Shown: positions 23,184-35,932 of the stretch, in pieces
Layout: each line of letters begins with the position of its first letter
How positions within the stretch are numbered: position 1 is the stretch's first letter
Assembly (NCBI GenBank): GCA_029216955.1
Contig: JANAVB010023996.1
Coordinates: 12,299,633 to 12,363,632 of the forward strand
Source of the DNA: Iris pallida
Taxonomy: Eukaryota > Streptophyta > Magnoliopsida > Asparagales > Iridaceae
Direction of reading: 5' to 3'
DNA length: 64,000 nucleotides
Program-made: the position numbers and the translations under genes
Notes under the pieces: generated by a model
The model's input: only the letters and a program-made list of their open reading frames with translations
What the model was told of the DNA's origin: nothing
Database searches by the model: none

Positions 23184-23274
23184 AAGTTATATATATTAGT
23201 ATGTTTGTTAGATGTTGGTTAGTAGAGGATTATATATGTTAGAGTTGTTATATGTTAGTGTAAGTTATAATTGT
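23029..23274 (+). repeat. tandem duplication of about 147 bp in LTR B
   Basis: The segment from ATTGTTAAG to ATAATTGTTA (23029-23127) is repeated nearly exactly at 23176-23274, with a TA run between. LTRs A and C have it once, so the duplication is specific to B. Confidence 0.85.
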
Positions 23275-23744
23275 TAGTATGAGTATAGTTAGATAGTAGA
23301 GGTTAGTACTTTGTTAGATTTTTGATATGTTAGATAGTTTGATGTTATATATCTAGTATGTTAGATATTAATATGTTAGTAGGTTATGTTAATTCTCGAT
23401 GGTGGTATGTTAGCAAGTTAGTCTCTATAGGTTATATGTTAAATATTAGTTAAAATATTATGTTAGTACATTAGATAGTTAGTTAATTAGATATTTGAGG
23501 AGTATCTTCGTATCTTATGATACCAAATTAGTATCTTAAGGTAAATATAAATTACCTTTACCTTCAAGGTAATTGATTAGTTTATCTTATGACCAAGATA
23601 TTGGTTTTGGGATGCCAATATGACCAAGGTTGATATGGTATCCTAGTGTTAGTGGGTTAGTGTCTAAATGTTTGAGTTTGAGTAGGTGATTTTAGATTGT
23701 GGAAGGGTTATATAGATAGGTATATATATTTTTAGGTTATATAG

Positions 23745-23806
<62 letters not shown>

Positions 23807-24086
23807 TTTATATATATATATATATATATTATGAGAGTATATAGATATAGGTTGTGGTTCATAGTGAGGATAAGTATATACATGATACATGATATTATAT
23901 GTATGTGTTAGGGTGGTACTATATGGGTAAAAATATATGTGATATATATGTAATGTATATTATATAAGTTTGTGTGCCTTGTTAGCTATGTGGTTTAGCT
24001 ATGTGCCTTGATTTAGGCTCTATGTTAGATAGCAATGGTACTAGTATACTTCATTGTTTAGGCCTTAGACTTGTTTAGACCTAGAA

Positions 24087-24207
24087 TTGACTAACCTAAA
24101 CTAGTTTAACCATTTTGACCAAACCCTAGCTAGTTCGACCGCAGTAGACTAGTTGTCTTTGTTTGACTAGATTGTTGACCAGAGTTGACCAAGAGTGGAC
24201 TTTGACC
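24087..24207 (+). promoter_or_regulatory. TTGAC (W-box-like) cluster in LTR B
   Basis: Six TTGAC cores on the plus strand at the position equivalent to the cluster in LTR A. Possible WRKY sites; inference from motif only. Confidence 0.45.
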
Positions 24208-25389
24208 TTGATTGGCTTAAACTCATGTAGATTGCATTATAATTTTAATTACTATATAAATTGAACTCTTTATAACTTGTGTTGCTCTAACTAGGACTCT
24301 GTGATTCCAGATGACCATCTTTTCATATCAGTTATTCAGGGTATCAGGCGAGTACATTCTCTGAACGTTTCATACTTTCTAGAACTTATATTCTTGTTCT
24401 AGATTACTTTACTTGATGCTGTCACGTTGGTAACACGGATTGGTACTATATAGATCTTTTATGAGATGTTATCCTCCACGAGGGCATCGGATACTTCATG
24501 TCATGTGTGTTTCACTTACATCATGTATCTCTATGCTTTCACTATTCATGTATACTCTTGTGATTCATGTACTCTTATGTTCACAGAGCTCTCATGAATC
24601 ACTTTCATGTGCTCTCGTTTATGAGGCTGTAAAATCATGAATCTTAACATAACTTGTCTCGATCCTTGTGTACTGATTGGGGATGGAGGGAGTAGAAATA
24701 GTCATGTGAATAATTCCAAAGTAGTGTAGTCATGAATCAACTCTGTAGTATAGCCATGAATCATTTCCAGCTATTCACATGTCTATCTTATACTCTGAAT
24801 CCCTAGTCACTGATAGTTCTTTACTTATAGTAGATATTTCTATTACAGTTATCTCTTTACTTCATGTACATTCTTCCTGTTATTCATGTATCTTACTCTA
24901 TTGCATGCTTTATATTTTTGCTGACATGTTATGAATTGCGTGAGATGTATTGTGCTCGTTCCTGTCGGACCTATTAAAAATATTACAGGTAACATAGAGA
25001 TTCACAGCTAGCCTATATGATAATTAGAGCTTAGAGTAGATAGCTAGTTTATGGTTTAGTTTTCTCTGTTGGAACTTGTATTGTAATAAGTGGAGATTTG
25101 AGTTGTATTTTAGATTGTTTGAGATATTATTATTTTAGAAGTTTATTTAAGTTGTTAATTTGAGTTTAGTATAGACTTCTGTGTTATCCTATCGTGCTTA
25201 GACTGTGATTGAGTTATATCATATCTTATACTTGTCCTCCGTTCGGAGTTAAGATTTATGACAGGTACATTATATATATTTCATGAGTTGTTTAGTTAGC
25301 GACCTTGAACAGCGTTCTACCGTCGATTCTACGGTGTTGGCTGGACGTACCCACTTCTCGTACCCCTACACTTGGTGCGTGTCATAACA

Positions 25390-27638
25390 CATTTTTAGTG
25401 GTGGCCTATACAGGTCGAGAGTCGCATTAGTGCGATGTCGTGGTAGTACAACGATTAGTTGTACTGCTGCACGCCTGCGATAGGAAGTAAGGAATAGGCT
25501 TTAGCAGAGAGGTTACTCAATCACAGTTAGGACTACTTAAGAAGATTCCTGGGATGACCCTTGAGAATCTCATTATAAACTATATCGAAATTCGATTCCG
25601 ACAATTTCTGTCTACTTTCTTGTTCATCGTTGAATTTGATTCTTGGTATTCATTATTGACTTGATTTTCTAGCCGAGATAACATTATAGGGCTAGGTTGC
25701 CTCAGTCATGGAATCTAGAGTCTTCTACAGCCATATTAGATGGTTTCGCGACAAGGAGTCTGATTTTGGATGTATTTCTCGGGTGTGGGAAATTAAAGTT
25801 TTCATAGCCAAGCTAGCGGCAATGCAAAAAATTTTAAATACCATGATTCTAAAGGTATGTACCTTAGTTGCGGACCTTGTGGATTATCACTGTTGTACTT
25901 ACGGGCGTAACGAGGATTCTGGTAGCATGGTTTTGAATAGATGGGTTTGATTATCAGATTGCAGAATAGATAACATATAGATGGTGACCTAGTATAATGT
26001 AATGGAATATCAGCATGGATCTTACTTAAGTTATAGATTAGATAGAGGGAGCTAGGCCACCTGTAGCGTAGAACCGTGCCCCGAACAATCATAGGGATAT
26101 ATCCCAGAGGGACAGGGCTTTTTCACTGACGGTCATGGAGACCGACGCTTCGGGTAACGAGTTAGCAGGTCTGTCATTCCTGTCCTTCCTTTACATCTTG
26201 TTCTCTGATTCCATTCGTACCTGTCAGGTTGTATTGTGCTGTGATAGATAGTGTAGTGACCTGTACGAGACTATGAGATCACGACCAGCATGAATTATGT
26301 TTTACATGCTCTAGATAGAATTTTTTCGTCCTTGATTGTTGGGGGTTTAACCTAGAAGGAGTATCATGATTGGACAGACCATATGATTATCAGATTGTAT
26401 CTTGGGAGGATTTTTGAACATATCATCTCTACCTTCTGTTTCAGACTTTTAAATTAAATAAATTGTTTTCGGTCATCAATTAACTTAAGAGTAGGGATAA
26501 CTTCAGATAACTAGCCAAATTCTTTGTAGAACTTTATTAGTTGTAACTCTTTCATAGTATAATGGTTTCATAGCTTGTATTAGGGCTTATTCTTAGGTAT
26601 GGTAGTCTAGTTGACATTAGACTAGTAACCCTTTATAGTTAAATCTCTGTTGATTTTGACTATCAATTTCATGTAGGATGTTAGTCTGCTCAGGAGATAG
26701 TGACCCCTCCGGCTCACCAAAAGGATAGTAAGATATATTGATGGTTAGAATAGTGATATTTCGTAGGCGTACTTTAGAAACAACAAGGATATTCGAGGTC
26801 GGCTTGTTTTTGTGGACTTGAATAATTTTAGGTTATTGATTCTCGAGATATTTCACTTAAATTGTGATGCTAAATTTAGGAATTTAGAATAGAGAAGAGA
26901 ATGTAACTATGAATCGATGATGATACCAAAATTGAATCAGATGTTTGTAAGAAGACATAGTGAACACAAGAATTTTGGGTTATGGGAAAATTTAAAGATT
27001 TTGTAGAGGTTTTAAAATTTAAAAAGAATAATATTTGAAGGTGTACGTGAAGAAAATACGAAGGTCAATGTTATAATAAAGAATAAGTTCCTGCATGACA
27101 TAGTAGTATTAGCTTCGAATAAATTCGAGGAAAGTAATTTGAACAAGTTTGAGGATTTCATAGACTTTGATATAGAGATTGTGGATCCAAGTTAGGACAA
27201 GGTGTAGGAATTTAAATTTTTGGGATGATTAAGTGGATAAGGGAGAGTAAGATCAGAATGAAGGAATAAGAGTTTTAACAAGAGCATGATTTATGAGAAA
27301 TACCTTGGGAATTTAGGCCCTGCTTCTAAGAGGGAGTTTTAGTCACCAGGCCTAATTTGAGGTCAGTTTTCGACCTAGACTTTAGCATGTATTTTGTAAT
27401 ATTTTGTTACACCCCTTGCTTGTATGTTTTGATACGTTGTGATTGCCTTGTGCTGTAGTTTGGCTAGTATAGCTAGATGAGACATCAGACTGATATTACC
27501 TGCCATAAACTTTATGTTATTCTTTCAAATTGTATGATTTAGATGGGCTTCCAAGGCCATGATTGTTGGGGACGAGACTCTAGAAGGAGTACGACCATCT
27601 TAATTTCGAGGATAAAATTTTTCTAAGGAGGGTAGATT
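25390..27638 (+). mobile_element. internal region 2 of the LARD-like array
   Basis: 2249 bases, collinear with internal region 1 from the GTGGTGGCC block (25398) to the purine tract AAGGAGGGTAGATT. Base changes and small indels separate the two copies. An 80-codon open frame at 25708 is interrupted in region 1 and has no known domain, so no gene is called. The purine tract here is less mutated than in region 1 and shows the expected AAGGAGGG form. Confidence 0.8.
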
Positions 27639-29387
27639 TATGACCACCCACTTTTCTAAAATAAGGGTAATTTTGAACTTTTATATAAATTTATTATTTA
27701 TTAATAGGATTTATGATTTATGGGGATTTTTTAATTAATTTAATACTATTTAAAATTGGTGAATTATAATTTTGATTTGTTAGCTAGTGAACCCTAGAAC
27801 TGTTGAGCCTAGAGACTAACCATGACCATAGGGACCTAACCATGTGATTAGAATGACTATTTACAACTTTTTAGGCTAAGGATATTTTGGTCATTTTGTG
27901 ACTTTTGAATTATTTAAAATTTTGATTAATTGGTGAATTTTAGATTATTTTAATAATATTTAAATTGATGTATTGTGATTTTGGTCATTTTTCATATTTA
28001 AATATTTTGAAAATTTTTATATTTTAATATTAATTTTACGGGATTTGTTTAATCGGGTTTATATTTCGTTTCGTTCCGACTTGTGTTAGTGAACCGGGTA
28101 GCTTAGACTCTAGACGGGACCCCAAGATTAGTTAGTCATGGCCCACAAACTCCACTAATTAAGTTAGTAAGTTTAGACTAATCCTACTTGTCAGATTCGT
28201 TAAGTTAGAGGCTTAAATTTAACCATTTTGATCCCAAACTTAAACCTAACTTAAAATTAACCAAAAGTACTAGTTGAGGCCTTATTGGGCTTTCCCCAAG
28301 GCAAAAATAGGGTTTAATGGCAGCCACTATAGGTAGGTTAGCCTTATTTTCTTTATTTTATTCCATCTTGCCTCTTTTCCTTTACAAAGTGTTCTTCCCC
28401 AAATTAGAGAGCTTCCCTCTTTGATTTGATCTACAAATCCTTACATCCCTCCTCCAAAACTTTTATCCAACCTTCTCATTCTACCAAGGGAGGGTGCTAG
28501 CAAAGATTTGGAGCAATGTACAAGGAGGAGTGTCCTTTTTGGAAGATCTTCGTGTCGGAGCCGTGTCCTTGAGAGTATCATTGGAATTTCACTCCCAATA
28601 GGTAAAACCAACCCTCTAAAATGATTTCCTATGCATATTAATAATTTTGAATCCTAGGATCCACCCCCATACATGTACCACCATTTAGATTCAAAATTGA
28701 GGCCATTTGGAGCTCCCTTGAAGATTTTAGATATGTGTCTTGTGTCCTACTTGATAGATCCCAAATTAGGACACCCCATGTGTATGTATGTATGCTAATA
28801 GTTTAAATAGATATTAAAATTCAGTTTTAGAATGGTTAGAGAGAGGATTGATCTTAGTTAGGATGGTTAGAATGAGTTTTATTTGGATACCTATGTTGAT
28901 ATCCAAGTATTATGGCCTACATGTGTTTTTTTTGTCCAAAATAACTCAAATTCGTCATAATATTCATCCACGTTTTTATTTAACCAAAGCAACTTAGAAA
29001 TATCGTAACTTTTAGATTAGAACACCGATCCATTTTTTTAAAGAACCGTATCGAAGTTAGCTTTCCAAATATATATATATTAATTGGTATAATATATTAT
29101 AAAACTTTCTGTAAAACTGTTTGAGTATCAGCTGTCCGAAAGACAAATGCAGTTTCTGTGTTGTCACGATTCCGGGAGCTTCCGGACACAAAAATATGAC
29201 CCGTTTGAAGTTTTGGAATGCTAATACGAAGGACTACAACATACTTTAATCCTAGAATTTAGTGAAGTCCCAATTGGTTCAGTATTGGTTTTAAGTAGAA
29301 GAGTGACTATACGATATAGACATTTTGTGTAACCTATGAGCTATGTAGTATGGATATTAAGTGAATGTAGGTATCATAGGTTGTCTA

Positions 29388-29388
<1 letters not shown>

Positions 29389-29451
<63 letters not shown>

Positions 29452-29473
29452 TATATTATATATATATATATAT

Positions 29474-29530
<57 letters not shown>

Positions 29531-29549
29531 AAAAATAAAAAATAAAATA

Positions 29550-29601
<52 letters not shown>

Positions 29602-29640
29602 AAAAATAAAAAATAAAATAAAAATATATATATATATATT
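29389..29640. repeat. compound TA / AAAATAAAAAAT microsatellite in LTR C
   Basis: TA runs containing two copies of a block with AAAATAAAAAATAAAAAATA (29524-29555 and 29595-29630), so a unit of about 70 bases has been duplicated within the microsatellite. LTRs A and B lack the A-rich blocks. Confidence 0.85.
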
Positions 29641-30207
29641 TGTTAAGTTATATATGTTAGTATGTTTGTTAGATGTTGGTTAGTAGAGGGTTATATATGT
29701 TAGAGTTGTTATATGTTAGTGTAAGTTATGATTGTTAGTATGAGTATAGTTAGATAGTAGAGGTTAGTATTTTGTTAGATATTCGATATGTTGTTCGATA
29801 GTTTGATGTTACATATCTAGTATGTTAGATATTGATATGTTAGTAGGTTATGTTAGTTCTAGATATTGGTATATTTGCAAATTAGTCTCTATAGGTTATA
29901 TGTTAGATAATAGTTAAGATGTTATGTTAGTACATTAGATAGTTAGTTAATTAGATATTTGAGAGGTATCTTGGTATCTCATGATAACAAGTTAGTATCT
30001 TAAGGTAAATATGAATAACCTTTACCTTCGAGGTAAATGATTAGTTTACCTTATGACTAGGGTATTGATTTTGGGATGCCAATATGACCAAGGTTGATAT
30101 GGTATCCTAGTGTTAGTGGGTTAGTGTCTAAATATTTGCATTTGAGTAGGTGATGTTAGATTGTGGAAGGGTTATATAGTTAGGTATATATATTTTTGGG
30201 TTATATA

Positions 30208-30255
<48 letters not shown>

Positions 30256-30515
30256 CGAGAGTATATAGATATAGGTAATGATTCATAGTGAGGATATGTA
30301 TATACTTGATATATGATATCTATATGTATGTGTTAGGGTGGTACTATATGGGTAAGGATATATGTGATATATATGTAATGTATATTATATAACTAAGTTT
30401 GTCTGCCTTATTAGCTACGTGGTTTAGCTATGTGCCTTGATTTAGGCCATGTGTTAGATAGCAATGGTATTAATATACTTGATTGTTTAGGCCTTAGACT
30501 TGTGTAGACCTAGAA

Positions 30516-30637
30516 TTGACTAACCTATACTAGTTTGACTATTGTTGACCAAACCCTAGCTAGTTTGACTGCATTAGACTAGTTGTCCTAGTTTGACTAG
30601 ATTGTTGACCAGAGTTGACCAGGAGTTGACTTTGACC
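30516..30637 (+). promoter_or_regulatory. TTGAC (W-box-like) cluster in LTR C
   Basis: Nine TTGAC cores on one strand in about 120 bases, the richest of the four clusters in the window. Confidence 0.45.
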
Positions 30638-31994
30638 TAGATTGGCTTAGACTCATGTAGATTGCGTTATAATTTTAATTACCATATAAACTGAACTCTT
30701 TATAACCTGTGTTGCTCTAACTAGGACTCTGTGACTCCAGTTGGCCATCTTTTTATATCAGTTGTTCAGGGTATTAGACGAGTATATTTTCTGGCCATTT
30801 CATACTTGCTAGAACTTATATTCTTGCTCTAGATTACTTTACTTGATGTTGTCATGTTGGTAACACGGATTGGTACTATATGGATCTTTTTATGAGATGT
30901 TATCCCCACGAGGGAATCGGATACTTCATGTCATGTGTGTTTTACTTACATCATGTATCTCTATGCTTTTACTATTCATGTATACTCTTGTGATTCATGT
31001 ACTCTCATGTTCACAGAGCTCTCATGAATTAATTTCACGTGCTCTCGTTTATGAGGCAGTAAAATCATGAATCTTAACATAACTTGTCTCGATCCTTGTG
31101 TATTGATTGGGGATGGGGGAGTAGTGTCACGCCCCAGAACCAGAATACTGGAGAGCGGGGGCAGACATAGCCAGCTACGTATAACGGAATAGAATCCACA
31201 CCGCTATACGGTCACGGCTGTCTAGATATGTGAGGATTTCACTACAATCCATCAGTCTCTTAAGGTCATAAAATAGCCTATTGTCTCAATCTCAACCAAC
31301 TAATAATAATCACAAGATATCAGATCTCCAAATATACAATTGTAAGGCGTCCCAAACATTACATATCCAGATGATCATGAAGCTAGTCGTTACAAAATGT
31401 GAGGACTAGCAAGAGTTCAGTCATACATGATCAACCTCCGGGGCTTGTCAATCATGTTACAGCCCATAGGCAGACAGTAAGTAAGTACAATCGAGCTAAC
31501 ACTTGCTCGTCGGCTAAACGCCTCAAAAGAATAATTTACAATATTACAGTGGGAGAACAAAAGAAACCCACTCGATGCCCTGGTAACGCCTGGTGACCAC
31601 CATCGGGCTGGAAGACAGGTAGATCCTTTGCTGCTGCTCCGGTATCTGGCCATACAAAACCAGCTGGGTCAGACCCCAGGAAGAGCAAGTGCCACAAAGG
31701 AGGCCACAAAATAAGAACCAAAGCCATCAAATTAGCACAATAATATAATTACATAATAAGAGACAGTAATTTAAGAAAAGCATGATGGGTAAATATAAAA
31801 GACAATCTTGCATAGAATCACTAAAAGACAGGACATAAGGAAAAGCATGACACGATGATATACGATGAGATAACCATGGGACTATTCAGATAGCTAGGTT
31901 ACAACCCGTAAACCAAACAAGGACCGGGGTTGTAACCCTTCGTCTGAACGGAACTTGGTTTCTCTCACCATTTATCGGCAAGATAAATATAAGA

Positions 31995-32078
31995 GACAAT
32001 CTGGAGTGACAATCATTATAGTGACAATCTGGAGTGACAATCATTATAGAGACAATCTGGAGTGACAATCATTATAGT
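31995..32078. repeat. three 28-bp tandem units in the chromovirus LTR
   Basis: Three head-to-tail copies of a unit beginning GACAATCTGG and ending ATTATAGT, with one substitution. The other LTR has the same three at about 36815-36899. Confidence 0.9.
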
Positions 32079-32932
32079 GACAATCATTCAATCCTTCTGG
32101 TACAATCTTACAATCAATCAATTCTAGACAATACTATACTGGACTAGACTCCATCCAAGCAATCATGGCCAATCATTGCATACGGCTTTCTACATTAAAT
32201 AACTAGGGTTATCACAATCCTAGTTACTAGCAAGATGCAATGAGAAGCTCCAAGTGGTCACAGACCCTGCAGCTATCCAGGTTATCCAGGCAATCATTAT
32301 AGTGACAATCTAGAGAGTACAATGCATTATAGTGACAATAGATTTCAATCATGTTAAGTGACAATGGAGGGTGCCCCACATAACAGTGGGCTGGAAATGT
32401 GCCCTACTCGTCGGCAGGCTACAAGTCCAATCATTTGCGGCCGGGATAACGGAATCGCCTGTAACTGGGGAACATCTCTTCATGACTAGTGAATTATACT
32501 AATTATTAACCTTAGTCCAATTCCGTAGGTACTCCTGACCGTGGTACTCAGGATTCCCTCCTAGACATGATGCAAGAGGTGACTGGATTATTTGTACAAG
32601 CACAATCGCCCACGGTGTCAGGATTAATTATACAGGTCATGTCATGTCAGGTAGTCGTCGCAACCGCTATTCAAGATGTATCAGGTCAGGTTGTCATATC
32701 AAATGTACTAGTCAGGAGTGCGCCACGACGGGCCACTTATCAGGTCATGCTCAATTATCAATTCCAAACATATCCAGTAAATTCGTGATTATCAAGTTCA
32801 GGACAAAAGGCGTAAGAATATAAAATGGACGTAAAATAGCTAATAAAATATCAAAAGACAGGGTTATAAAAGAGCCAAGCTTAAAGAAATAAAACTAAAA
32901 CTCCAAGGGTCAATAGGTTAAGCAAGGGGTCA

Positions 32933-33207
32933 GGGGAGCAGCGTACGAAAAGTCACGCACGCTCAAGGGGAGCAGCTGCATGAAAAGTCACGCAAGCTCA
33001 AGGGAGCAGCTGCGTGAAAAGTCATACAAGCTCAAGGGAACAGCTGTGTGAAAAGTCACGCAAGCTCAAGGGAGCAGTTGCATGAAAAGTCACGCAAGCT
33101 CAAGGGAACAGCTGCGTAAAAAGTCATGCAAGCTCAAGGGAGCAGCTGCGTGAAAAGTTACGCACGCTAAAGGGAACAGTGTGCGTGAAAAGTCACGCAC
33201 GCTCAAG
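32933..33207. repeat. eight hairpin-bearing 34-35-bp tandem units (3' LTR copy)
   Basis: Each unit centres on TGCGTGA-AAAG-TCACGCA, a 7-bp stem with a 4-base loop in the best units. In this LTR several stems have decayed through CG-to-TG or CA changes. The copy at 37754-38028 is cleaner. Confidence 0.9.
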
Positions 33208-34136
33208 GAGACACGCTTCCAACAGGAAGCGTACTCAAGCCTGCGTACGCAGCGCTAAAGAGCGCGCGTTGCTCAGTGTGCATAGCTAAACAGCTCTGCA
33301 CACTGCTCATTGTCTTCTCCAAACAGCAAGAACACATAGCTGAAACCAAAACTTCAACAGTTCATAACTTGGCCATCCGAACTCCAAATTTGGATTTCCA
33401 AGTTCCAACTTGGATGAAACTGATGGCTCTTCCACATGGAAACATCAGAACTCAAAGAAAACCAACCAAAATGGATCAAAACATATAAAATCCGAAAATA
33501 GCAATAACTTAGATCTATATCAACAGAGACTCCAAATCATAAAAAGCCAAGAACTAATGTTGATCTCCATGTCCTAAACTAGCAGATGGACAAAGAAAAG
33601 AGGGTCCTCATGTAGTGGCAAGATGCACTTGCCTAGGGGTTGGGGAGTTGTGGAGGAAGGAGAAGAAGAAGATGAAGAAGGAAATTAATGGTAGAAGTTA
33701 TGAGGAGAGAGAGTGGTAGGTAGAGATATAAAAAGGGGGAGTTATGGTGGGTTGAGGGTGTAGCATAGGGCTAGGGTGTTCCAACACATAAAACCGAACC
33801 AAACCGAACCATCCCCAATAAAACCGAGCTAAGCCAAAACCCAAAATACGAGAAATACCAAAATTCCACAAGCTGAGAAAAAAAATAAAAATACATGCCA
33901 AAATCCAGATACGAGTAAAAATACAAAATACGGGAAAATACAAGAAATACAGGAAATGAGGGTGACAACTCTACCCACCTTAAAAGAATTCCGTCCTCGG
34001 AATTTAATCAAGGAGCTAGAGATTGTCACGACAAGCTATACTAAGCACAGGCAAGCTACACTAAGCAGTTCAATCATACAATCATACAATGCAAGCAAGG
34101 AAGGGAAAACGTAAGGCATAAGGAAGATATTATACC

Positions 34137-34440
34137 TCACGAGTCAAAGAAGTAGGGATAACGTGATCGGATATCATCCTCACACTCCCACATTTGACTC
34201 TCCCAAGGAGCGATGAACGCAAGCAACATGAACTAAACTGATAGTCTTGCGCTTGAGGTCTCTTCCCTTGGTCAAACAGGGACACGGGCCTATCCTCATA
34301 CGAAAAGGTTGGTACCAATAACCAGTTTCGAATGACCTAGGATATGGCTCGGGTCCGGGATGTACCATTGTAATTAGGATATATGAAATACGTCATGCAC
34401 CCCGCATAATGACGGTAGAAAAGCAAGATGAGAGGACACA
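34137..34440 (-). pseudogene. remnant of integrase carboxy end and chromodomain
   Basis: On the coding strand the sequence matches 56230-56514 of the full-length relative: end of integrase, then chromodomain residues through a TGA at 34137-34139, with small frame changes. It joins gag directly near 34440-34500, so all of protease, RT, RNase H and most of integrase are missing. The chromodomain normally steers integration toward marked chromatin; here it is a fossil. Confidence 0.8.
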
Positions 34441-34503
34441 TATACCTCTCGGTCGATTCTGAACCTGAGCCTGGGCTAGGGCAAACTGCCGCGGGTTCTG
34501 TTG

Positions 34504-35799
34504 CTAGAAAGTCTGGGCCTGAGACGGCAATGGACCTGGGAACGAAAGCTGCTGTGGTTGGTGAACTGGAGCTGGTTCTGGTGCTGGTGCTGGTGCTGGT
34601 GCTGGTGTTGGTCCTCTAACCGAGGGACTAGATACTGTTGGTGCCGAATCGACTCTGAATGGGCAGGACCCCACCCTATGGTCCGGTGCCCCACACAACA
34701 AGCATAATCCCAGCGCCTTGCGACACTCTGACACAACGTGTCCAGGCTTCCCACAATAAGAACAGCCCGCGGCGGAAGGCTGCGCTTGCTTCTGTTTCTG
34801 CTGAGGGTACGTCGGGGTCGAGTGCTGGACCGACGTAACTGAGGTTGCTTGCCTCGGAGTTCCAATAGTCAAAGCTCTAGCTGCCGGGGCTGGTGCTGAA
34901 TACTGATTCATCTGACTATGGGACCGCTTCCGACCTCCAGTCCTGTCCACTATTCTCTGGGAGGTATACTCGTGCCTCCTTGCTGCTCTCAATACTGTAT
35001 CAAACGTCTGGTGCTCAAACTGTTCAGCTGCCAATAAGATCTCCAAATGTAGTTCCTGCTGGAACCGCTGGGCTCTATCAAACTCGGTCGCCACCAAGGT
35101 GGGGGCAAACCTACTGAGTCTAGAAAACTCCGATGCATAACTGTCGACTGTTCTGCCTCCTTGCTTCAAGTTGGTAAATCTGGTCTGCAGGTCGTACCGA
35201 GCCACAGCATCATAATACTTGGTCTGGAACTTTTCGCTGAACACTGTCCAGGGAACAGGTGTTGTCAATCCTACTGCTTATGCGGCCCACCAACTGCGGG
35301 CTAGATCCAATAACTGTAGGCGCACCACAGCCACCTTCTTGTCTGCTGGAGTCTTCGCGGCTTCGAGAATCACCTCTATATCTTGTAGCCAAGCATCGGC
35401 AGCAATGGCATCCTCGCTGCCATCGAAGAATGGAGGGTTCAGGCGCTTAAAACTATTGACCGTACTGTTCCCTCGGGGTCCACTTCTATTCAGAGCATCT
35501 TCCACTGCCTGGTACAAGGCATCGCCTCTACGATCATGGGAAGCTAATAATAATATGATGAGACCCACCAAAGTGCCATCATCAGGATCTGCAGGCTGGA
35601 CTGGCTGAACTGGCGGCTCTCTTCCAGTAGGCATAACTCTGGAGGCTACTCCGGAATACTGGGCTTGATCTCCGGGTTGCTGCTGGCCCACGGGAGGTGC
35701 TCCTCCTTGCTGATCGGCAGGGTCAGGTACAGTACCGCTGAAGAAGACGACACAGGGAAACAATAGGGAAGGACCAGGACAGATCAACGATACAAGCAT
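34504..35799 (-). pseudogene. chromovirus gag with one in-frame stop
   Basis: Ty3/gypsy Gag: FKRLNPPFFDGSEDAIAADAW at 35462-35400 marks the conserved core start, and FSEKFQTKYYDAVARY near 35235 the second core helix region. A zinc knuckle C-x2-C-x4-H-x4-C (CSYCGKPGHVVSEC) follows near 34760, and a second (CLLCGAPDHRVGSC) near 34700. A Pro/Ala repeat (APAPAPAPEPAP) lies near 34600. The frame is otherwise continuous from 35799 and is broken only by TAA at 35278-35280, where the full-length relative has Gln. It would package element RNA. It is the best-preserved gag of this family in the window. Confidence 0.88.
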
Positions 35800-35908
35800 G
35801 TAATCAGGGCAAGAATTTTAGGGATTTAAAAATACGGGCGAAGATCAAGGGCGAATACTGATTGAGACATCTATTCGGTAAACCCTGACATTTCTTGATT
35901 GACAAGAC

Positions 35909-35932
35909 CTGCATGGGCTACCACTTAAACCA
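35909..35932 (-). other. primer-binding region of the deleted chromovirus
   Basis: On the coding strand TGGTTTAAGTGG follows the 5' LTR end directly, then TAGCCCATGCAGGTC. The same block occurs in the plus-strand relative at 51673 and in the LARD-like family. Confidence 0.65.

Larger units (their letters stand above)
21164..25389 (+). repeat. LTR B, complete (about 4.2 kb)
   Basis: The only uninterrupted LTR of the array: TGTAACCACCC at the start, CATAACA at the end (mutated from TGTGACA seen in LTR A). It contains a pyrimidine-rich stretch (21870-22010), donor-like CCCAATAG/GTAAAAC (22119-22133), TA runs (22957-23029, 23128-23176, 23745-23830), a TTGAC cluster (24087-24207) and an acceptor-like CAG (24337-24339). 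No gene is seen in it. The 66-codon frame at 24440 is the counterpart of accidental frames in A and C. Confidence 0.85.
27639..31124 (+). repeat. LTR C, left fragment
   Basis: Starts TATGACCACCC (from TGTGACC), following the purine tract, and runs collinear with LTR B to the chromovirus insertion site at AGTAG (31120-31124). It contains donor-like GTAAAAC (28602), a long compound TA/AAAAT repeat (29389-29640), a TTGAC cluster with nine cores (30516-30637) and an acceptor-like CAG (30767-30769). Confidence 0.85.
31125..33967 (-). repeat. 3' LTR of the deleted chromovirus
   Basis: 2843 bases, near-identical by eye to 35933-38784. Two internal tandem arrays are present: three 28-bp units at 31995-32078 and eight 34-35-bp hairpin units at 32933-33207. 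Open frames within it (for example 31399-31596) occur in both LTRs simply because the LTRs are copies. Confidence 0.93.

Noticed and set aside
25708..25950. 80-codon frame in internal region 2 as a possible LARD protein
   Set aside because: The equivalent frame in internal region 1 is interrupted, there is no domain, and the length is expected by chance in this sequence.
30870..31070. Frames of 66-72 codons at 17816, 24440 and 30870 as a conserved small protein
   Set aside because: They are LTR copies of one another; starts and amino-terminal residues shift by indels between copies, and the sequences change as freely as surrounding non-coding DNA.
32933..33207. CRISPR-like regular repeat array
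   Set aside because: Units are directly contiguous without unique spacers and sit inside an LTR of a plant retrotransposon.
34428..34619. Plus-strand frame with Leu-Val repeat
   Set aside because: It is the antisense of the Pro/Ala repeat at the end of chromovirus gag.
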